Source of the DNA: Margaritifera margaritifera
Taxonomy: Eukaryota; Mollusca; Bivalvia; Unionida; Margaritiferidae
Direction: 5' to 3'
Length of the DNA stretch: 64,000 nt
Assembly (NCBI GenBank): GCA_029931535.1
Contig: JAQPZY010001523.1
Location: forward strand, 809,001 to 873,000
Shown: positions 59,313-64,000 of the stretch, in pieces
How the letters are laid out: each line of letters opens with the position of its first letter
Numbering within the stretch: position 1 is the stretch's first letter
Notes under the pieces: model-generated
Database searches by the model: none
Told to the model about the DNA's origin: nothing
What the model saw: the letters and a program-made list of their open reading frames with translations, nothing else
Made by a program: the position numbers and the translations under genes

Positions 59313-60090
59313 TTAATCCATAGAAAGAACAAACGAAAAAATTTGTACAACATATTTATTTCTTAAAAAAATTGAATTTTTCAAAACATTGGTTGATATT
59401 ATACATTTTGTTACATCATAGGTTTTCAGTTTTTCATTGTCCAGGTATCTTATATGCACTATTTCTTGCTCCAACACAGTAGCATCAATACTTCCATCAG
59501 CAAGAATGGAAAGGAATTTACTGGAATTCAGACTTGCCCTAACTTCTTCTCTCAGGACTTGATCGATTGATGGAACAGTCTCTTGCCCTGAATCTGTTCT
59601 TATAATTTGTACCAAGTTCAACAGTGTCCTTCTCCCGGTGTGCACACAGCAATTTTCCAAATCAAAAAATGGTTTTCCATAATGGACTAGGCTGTATGTT
59701 GTGTTAAAGAGAGCTCTCATTTTTTCCCATTGCAGTCTCATTTAGTTTTGAAAGGGCCTTTCCTAGTGGAGTGTCAGCAAATCTAACTTCACGAATTTCT
59801 GCACATGCTGGCTAGTGTCATGCATATACTGTGCTGTACAGGCCTTGTGAGGTCCAGAACTTTCATTAGACTCAATTGGTTCAATCCTGAATTTGTCAGT
59901 TCCATTGACAAATAAACTGGTTTAATTTCCAACCTATGCCAGTTTGGGATATTGTTTGCAATAAATGCACAACATTTTTCCTTCCGAAACAATGAATTCA
60001 AGCCTGGGATAACTAATAACCCAATGCGGCTGAAAAGTTCTCAGTCTCTTAGCAGAGTCATATTTGACATTTTTTATTGTCACAGAGTCT
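59313..60090 (-). pseudogene. Partial hAT transposase, ZNF862/KIAA1586-like
   Basis: On the minus strand, pieces in shifting frames give a TTF-type zinc finger: RTFQPHWVISYP, then MLCIYCKQYP (CxxC), then NGTDKFRIEPIE and SSGPHKACTAQ (HxxC). The 142-residue frame at 59313-59741 follows: MRALFNTTYSLVHYGKPF, then SKFLSILADGSIDATVLEQE (about 75-94), where the Asp of ADGSxD is the first acidic residue of the hAT catalytic core. The protein ends soon after VHIRYLDNEK, so the remaining catalytic residues and the C-terminal dimerisation region are missing. Stops and frameshifts confirm a dead copy. Confidence 0.85.
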
Positions 60091-60328
60091 GATTATGTCT
60101 CCTTGGAGAAACAGTTACCTCACACTCAGTGGCAGTCTTACGTTTTACCCCTCCACTTTCACATGAATTTTCCTTATTCGAATCTTCCTTATTAACTTCC
60201 TTGCGAAAAGAATTGAGTAAACTCACTTTATCCACATTGAAAATATCACCTTGCTTGACATCTACTTGTAAAGTGATCATAACATACATTTTATCCTTTA
60301 AATATGAACAGAATTCCTTAATTCGCAT
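60080..60328 (-). pseudogene. Possible N-terminal leader of the hAT transposase
   Basis: An 82-codon frame upstream of the zinc finger and inside the same element. It is Lys/Glu/Ser/Asn-rich (KEVNKEDSNKENSCESGG, VKRKTA), plausible as a basic disordered leader. No domain is recognised; assignment is by position. Confidence 0.3.
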
Positions 60329-60947
60329 AATTGTTTTGCTTCAAACGCAATATCAGATGTTAAATTTAATCCTCTGTATAATCAATTCAAATTTAAAGAA
60401 TCATCACTGCCATTTAATAAGTTCATGAAGGGAACAGACACTAATGTCGGTAAAGTGCCTTTCATTAATTTAATTGGATTGACTTGCTGGATTAAAATCA
60501 AACTATGAGTCGTTTGTTAGGATCTGGTCTGAGTAAAGACAATATAATGAAGCCGTTTAAAACATTGCTAATTAATCCTACCAGTTTTGTTTTGTTTCAC
60601 ATGGCTTGATTGGCCAATAATTTGGTCACTTAGCCCAATATGTGGTCAAGCAGTAATAGAACGTGCGCATGTCATGCAACAGTTATCAATGACCAACAGC
60701 AGATGTGATACAGGATGTAAATAAATACATGGAGAGGGGTAGAATCAAGCATTCAGTATGCCCAGAGAGCTTGGATGGCCAGATAAAGGTAGATAAAGTG
60801 ATTATGGCATGAAAATAGGCACTTGCCCAACTATTTTAAAAATAGGAAAAAAGCACTTGTCCCGGACTAGCGACATCGAACATTTTATTTGCCCAACTTT
60901 TAAAATGAATAGTCCAGGATGTTGGGCTAGGGATTTACTCAGCCCTG

Positions 60948-61092
60948 ATGTGTGTGTTAAGTTTCAAAGCAATCCTCCAAGTAGTTTAGGAGTAGTAGCA
61001 ATAACAAATTTGTGCTAATGGATGGACAGGTTGGATGATGGACGACAGACCATCCCATAAGCTCTTCTGGTCTATGACCTGTAGAGTCAAAA
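60948..61092 (+). mobile_element. HINE1 copy, right module (continuation of 57638-59178)
   Basis: Resumes with ATGTGTGTGTTAAGTTTCAA, 'GCAATCCTCCAAGTAGTTTA', 'GGACGACAGACCATCCCATA', and ends in the hairpin GCTCTTCTGGTC-TAT-GACCTGTAGAG. Together with the left part this is one HINE1 insertion of about 1.7 kb. Confidence 0.9.
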
Positions 61093-61138
61093 ACTATATT
61101 CCCTTTTTAATAGAGAAGCATGAAACAGAAAGTAAAAA

Positions 61139-61386
61139 CAAGAGTCCCTCCAAGGGGACCATTTCTTCCTTTTAACTGCTGAGTGTTTAAACGATCTCTA
61201 ACATTTTTCAGAGATAACAAGATTTTCAAATTAGCTGCTGTGATGGACATATTGGATGTCAGATTGGCACCATTTTCATTTAGGACAAAGTAGACATCAT
61301 TAGAAGTCTTTTTGGTGAAAACCCCATGTCATAATGATCATCCATTCAGGGGGATTAGTGACAACAAGATTTTTGCAAGACAGCTA
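61139..61386 (+). mobile_element. HINE1 left-end fragment
   Basis: AAGAGTCCCTCCAAGGGGAC at the left end, with a deletion removing the GCTCTACTG and adjoining segment. The left module follows to 'CAGGGGGATTAGTGACAACA', and the element is truncated near 61386. It lies about 47 bp beyond the end of the previous HINE1. Confidence 0.8.
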
Positions 61387-61709
61387 AAAAGATGAATTGG
61401 TTCATTAGATGCTGAGTCATTGAGAAACTATTTAGCGTTTCACGCTAGACCATGTGACTCCAAGCATATCTTACCAGATGAATCTTATGGTATGTGTGCA
61501 TTATAAAAAAAAAAAATCAGGGCTGCTAAAAGAAACTAGGTAATTAATATTGCAGAATCATTCTTGAATCCATATTAGAAGTGAGACCATATTACATAGG
61601 TGATGAGACTAATGGTCACAGGGCATTTGGTCATAGGATGTATGCTCAAAGCCATATGGTCATAAGGACTATTGGTCATAGTACTATCGGTCATAGGATT
61701 CCAAATACA

Positions 61710-62033
61710 AAAACTATTATTATATTGGTTTCATGTGACTGATTTTCTGCAAGACCATTCAAAACAAGTATTGGTTTCATTTTCTGTCTAAATGACTATA
61801 AAATAATGACCATGCTAATTAAAAACAAGTGTTGGTTTTGTTTGACTGGTTTCTGTCTTAATCACGGTAAAACTATTATTATTTTGGTTTAGTGTGACTG
61901 ATTTTCTGAAAGATCATTCAAAACAAGTATTGGCTTCATTTTAGTTCTAAGTCACTGTAATAACTGACTCTGCTTGAGTAAATTAAAAACAAGTGTTGGT
62001 TTCGTTTGACTGGGTTTCTGTCTAATTCACAGT
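61710..62033 (+). repeat. Direct tandem duplication of about 160 bp inside the foldback element
   Basis: Copy 1 (61710-61868) and copy 2 (61869-62033) both run from AAAACTATTATTAT through 'GTGACTGATTTTCTG', 'TTCAAAACAAGTATTGG' and 'AATTAAAAACAAGTGTTGGT' to 'TTTCTGTCT(T)AAT(T)CAC'. It lies just inside the left arm. Confidence 0.8.
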
Positions 62034-62054
62034 AAAATATAGAAATTTTCGATC

Positions 62055-62264
62055 ATGTATAAAATGAATGAATTTTGCACAGATGTGATTAGTTTTGAAA
62101 ATGGAAGTACAAGATACATGGAACTTTTTCGCGTGGAAAAAACTTTTATACTTAACGGTAATGAGTACAGTGTAGGCATAGAGAAAATGCACATGGACAT
62201 ATCTGGAGATGTTGTATGGCACGAATACTTATATGTAAAGTTAATGCAGTTTCTGATGGTTTGA
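62055..62264 (+). CDS. Small ORF inside the foldback element, unidentified
   Basis: A 69-codon frame, MYKMNEFCTDVISFENGSTR ... GIEKMHMDISGDVVWHE, with amphipathic, protein-like composition. It is the only such stretch between the arms. I do not recognise the family. Downstream frames (62265-62660) are broken by stops, so it may be the remnant of a longer element-encoded protein. An overlapping 131-codon frame on the minus strand is Phe/Cys-rich and less protein-like. Confidence 0.25.
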   Translation: MYKMNEFCTDVISFENGSTRYMELFRVEKTFILNGNEYSVGIEKMHMDISGDVVWHEYLYVKLMQFLMV

Positions 62265-63148
62265 AGATTGTTTGACAAGATATCAAACATCACAATCATG
62301 AAGGCAAAGATACAAAAGCGCTCACTCGAAAAGATGTTGGTGAGATGAAGGAGAAGACAACAGAATCGCTTGCTGGACCTAGTGCAATACAAGGATCTGT
62401 ATCCACAACTCTTGTTCCACACATTCTCATGGCACTACCAAAGTGCTCTTCATTAAATCAACAGTTGTGCCATCATAATCAGAAGTTTCTGAATCTGGTG
62501 ATAGTGAGATAGTACTTCAGATTGTCCTACAGATTTGGAATTTGACATCCTGCCCCAATTTGCGGACCTCATACTTCATGACACAGGAAACAGTGGTGAT
62601 CAAATTATACTTCTAAGATGTCAAGAACTGTTGGAAAGTTTGGCTAGAGCTCAGTAGAAACTATAATGCATGAAATTGACTATAATAGCTGCATACATAT
62701 CCTAGTAATTCTTTATTATTATAGTTTTTAGTTTCCGAATTATTATACTTGATACTGTTTACAGTAAATAAAAGTTACTTCTTCTATTAGGATTGTTAAA
62801 TGCTTGCATCTGAGAGCTGTCAGTCAGTTAAATATAGAGAAGACATACTTATTTATTATTACATATGACTGACACCTATGACCAATAGTCCTTATGACCA
62901 AAATTCCTTATGACCAAAAGTCCTTATGACCAAAATTCCTTATGACCAACAGTTCTTATGACCATATGGCTATGACCATATGTCCTATTACCAATTGACC
63001 TATATGTATGACCATTAATCCTAGAACCATTACATAGACATACAATGTAAGCACAACTCAGTACCAACAAATAGGGTACATGCGTTTAATGATGTGAAAT
63101 GTTACATTTTAATCGATCCTCGTGAACGAAGAACTAAATAATGTTAAA

Positions 63149-64000
63149 CAAAAGTCTGTCGATGGGACTGTTGCTCTACTGTGTTAAAAGAATTTCCAGG
63201 AATTCAAGATAAGACCATTTCTTCCTTGTACCCATCCATTCAGGGGGAGCAGCGACAGCATGATTTTCATGACAGCTGTCATGGCAGCTATATTTAGGAC
63301 CAACAATGAATCATAAGAAGTTTATTGGTGAAAACCCCATGTTGATATCGCCATCCATTTGGACAGGAGTAGAGATACCAATATTTTCAAGATGGCCACC
63401 ATGATGGCCATAGTGAGGGTCAATTTGCATACTTTTTTTCATTTACAAGCAACCAGACACCATTTGAACTCTTCTGATGAAAACCCGATGCCAAAATGAC
63501 TTTCCATTTAAGAGGAGTAGCAATGACAAGATTTTCATGATTGCCACCATAGTGGCCATATTAATACACCAGATCAGCACCATTAATTAGGACCAACAAA
63601 ACATTCTAAGAAGTCTTCTGGTGAAAACCCCATGTTGATATGACTTTCCGTTTTGGAAGAGTAACAATAACAAGATTTTCAAGATGACCACTGTGGTGGC
63701 CATATTGGATGTCTGAGTGGCACCATTTTTATTTCTTACGAACTATACATCAAAAAGAAGTCTTTTAGTAAAAACCCTATGTTGATACAACCCTCCATTC
63801 AAGAGGAGCCGTGATAACAAGATTCTCAAGATGGCAGCAGTGGCAGCCATATTAAATGTGTGAGCGGCACCATTTTCCTTTGGCATCATACAAAGTCTTC
63901 TGGTGAAAACCCCATGTTAATATAACTTTTTGTTCAAGAGCAGTAGCAATAACAAAATTTTCAAGATGGCTGTTGTGATGGCTAGAGTGGACATCAGATC
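63149..64000 (+). mobile_element. HINE1 copy, runs off the window end
   Basis: Left end AAAGTCTGTCGATGGGACTG then GCTCTACTG (subterminal repeat intact). A deletion joins 'GACCATTTCTTCCTTG' to 'CCATCCATTCAGGGGGAG'. About five core monomers follow to the window edge ('GGCCATATTGGATGTC' near 63700; 'CAAGATGGCTGTTGTGATGG' near 63960). Confidence 0.85.

Larger units (their letters stand above)
59179..60947 (-). mobile_element. hAT transposon, internally decayed, inserted in HINE1
   Basis: Ends: CAGGGCTGTGTAAATTT (left) and CAGGGCTGAGTAAATCC (right, reverse complement), 14 of 17 matching. Subterminal ACTTG(T/C)CC motifs lie at both ends (59261, 60821, 60855), typical of hAT. ATGTG flanks both sides (59174-59178 and 60948-60952). 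The hAT norm is 8 bp, so the duplication is probably eroded. The element interrupts an otherwise continuous HINE1 right module, so its boundaries are certain to within a few bases. It carries a partial transposase on the minus strand. Confidence 0.92.
61591..63037. mobile_element. Foldback element with 16-bp tandem repeats in its arms
   Basis: ATTACATAG at 61591-61599 is repeated exactly at 63029-63037, a 9-bp target duplication. The 1,429-bp element (61600-63028) has inverted arms. Left: 'GGTCATAAGGACTATT' units starting at 61614, 61629, 61644, 61658, 61674 and 61689. Right: 'TATGACCAAAATTCCT' units at 62877, 62893, 62909, 62925, 62941, 62957 and 62971. Ends share TAATGGTCA. Arms made of short tandem repeats resemble Drosophila FB and sea-urchin TU foldback elements; a 9-bp duplication also fits MULE-type insertion. 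Confidence 0.85.

Noticed and set aside
62027..62422. 131-codon minus ORF inside the foldback element
   Set aside because: Phe/Cys/Ser-rich antisense of the more protein-like + frame; no domain.

Overview
The window reads as repeat-dense, AT-rich nuclear DNA of an animal, most likely a marine mollusc and probably a bivalve. I infer this from the repeat content: dispersed elements built from tandem core monomers of about 145-170 bp that end in a 3' hairpin (the layout described for bivalve 'pearl'-type and Helentron-associated HINE elements), tRNA-headed SINEs, a DIRS-type tyrosine-recombinase retrotransposon, and hAT, mariner-like and foldback DNA transposons. There is no operon-like coding density, and no host gene could be recognised. 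The only non-transposon coding candidate is a weak single exon at 26840-26992. The window is therefore intergenic or intronic.

Layout. 1-9.6 kb: two copies of a core-repeat family carrying perfect DR1-like TGACCTtTGACCT motifs, a short MITE, several SINEs, and the first copies of the two hairpin-ended HINE-like families (called HINE1 and HINE2 here). 9.6-13.5 kb: a decayed, minus-strand DIRS-like element. It keeps Gag-like, reverse transcriptase and RNase H regions plus the start of the tyrosine recombinase, but has frameshifts, a mutated RT active site and no recombinase catalytic domain. 13.8-25.3 kb: a 6-copy tandem array of about 167 bp, small TIR elements, SINEs, a 39-nt poly-G tract, a second core-repeat family, and a 642-bp element with TIRs of about 160 bp. 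27-50.9 kb: five HINE1 stretches (one a single monomer) and two HINE2 copies alternate with featureless AT-rich DNA, microsatellites and MITEs. 52.7-64 kb: microsatellites, a 1.16-kb hAT-like element with near-perfect 8-bp target duplications, a HINE1 copy split by a 1.77-kb hAT element that retains part of a ZNF862-like transposase, a 1.43-kb foldback element with 16-bp tandem repeats in its arms and a 9-bp duplication, and a last HINE1 copy running off the end.

How it fits together. No gene pathway is visible; the region is a history of nested mobile elements. The most notable pattern is orientation. All ten HINE1 stretches, all three HINE2 copies, and all other core-repeat families whose direction can be assigned point to the + strand, while SINEs lie on both strands. 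HINE1 copies also repeatedly begin within about 10-50 bp of the 3' hairpin end of another HINE-like element. The names HINE1, HINE2 and core families C3-C8 are labels for this window only, not database names.
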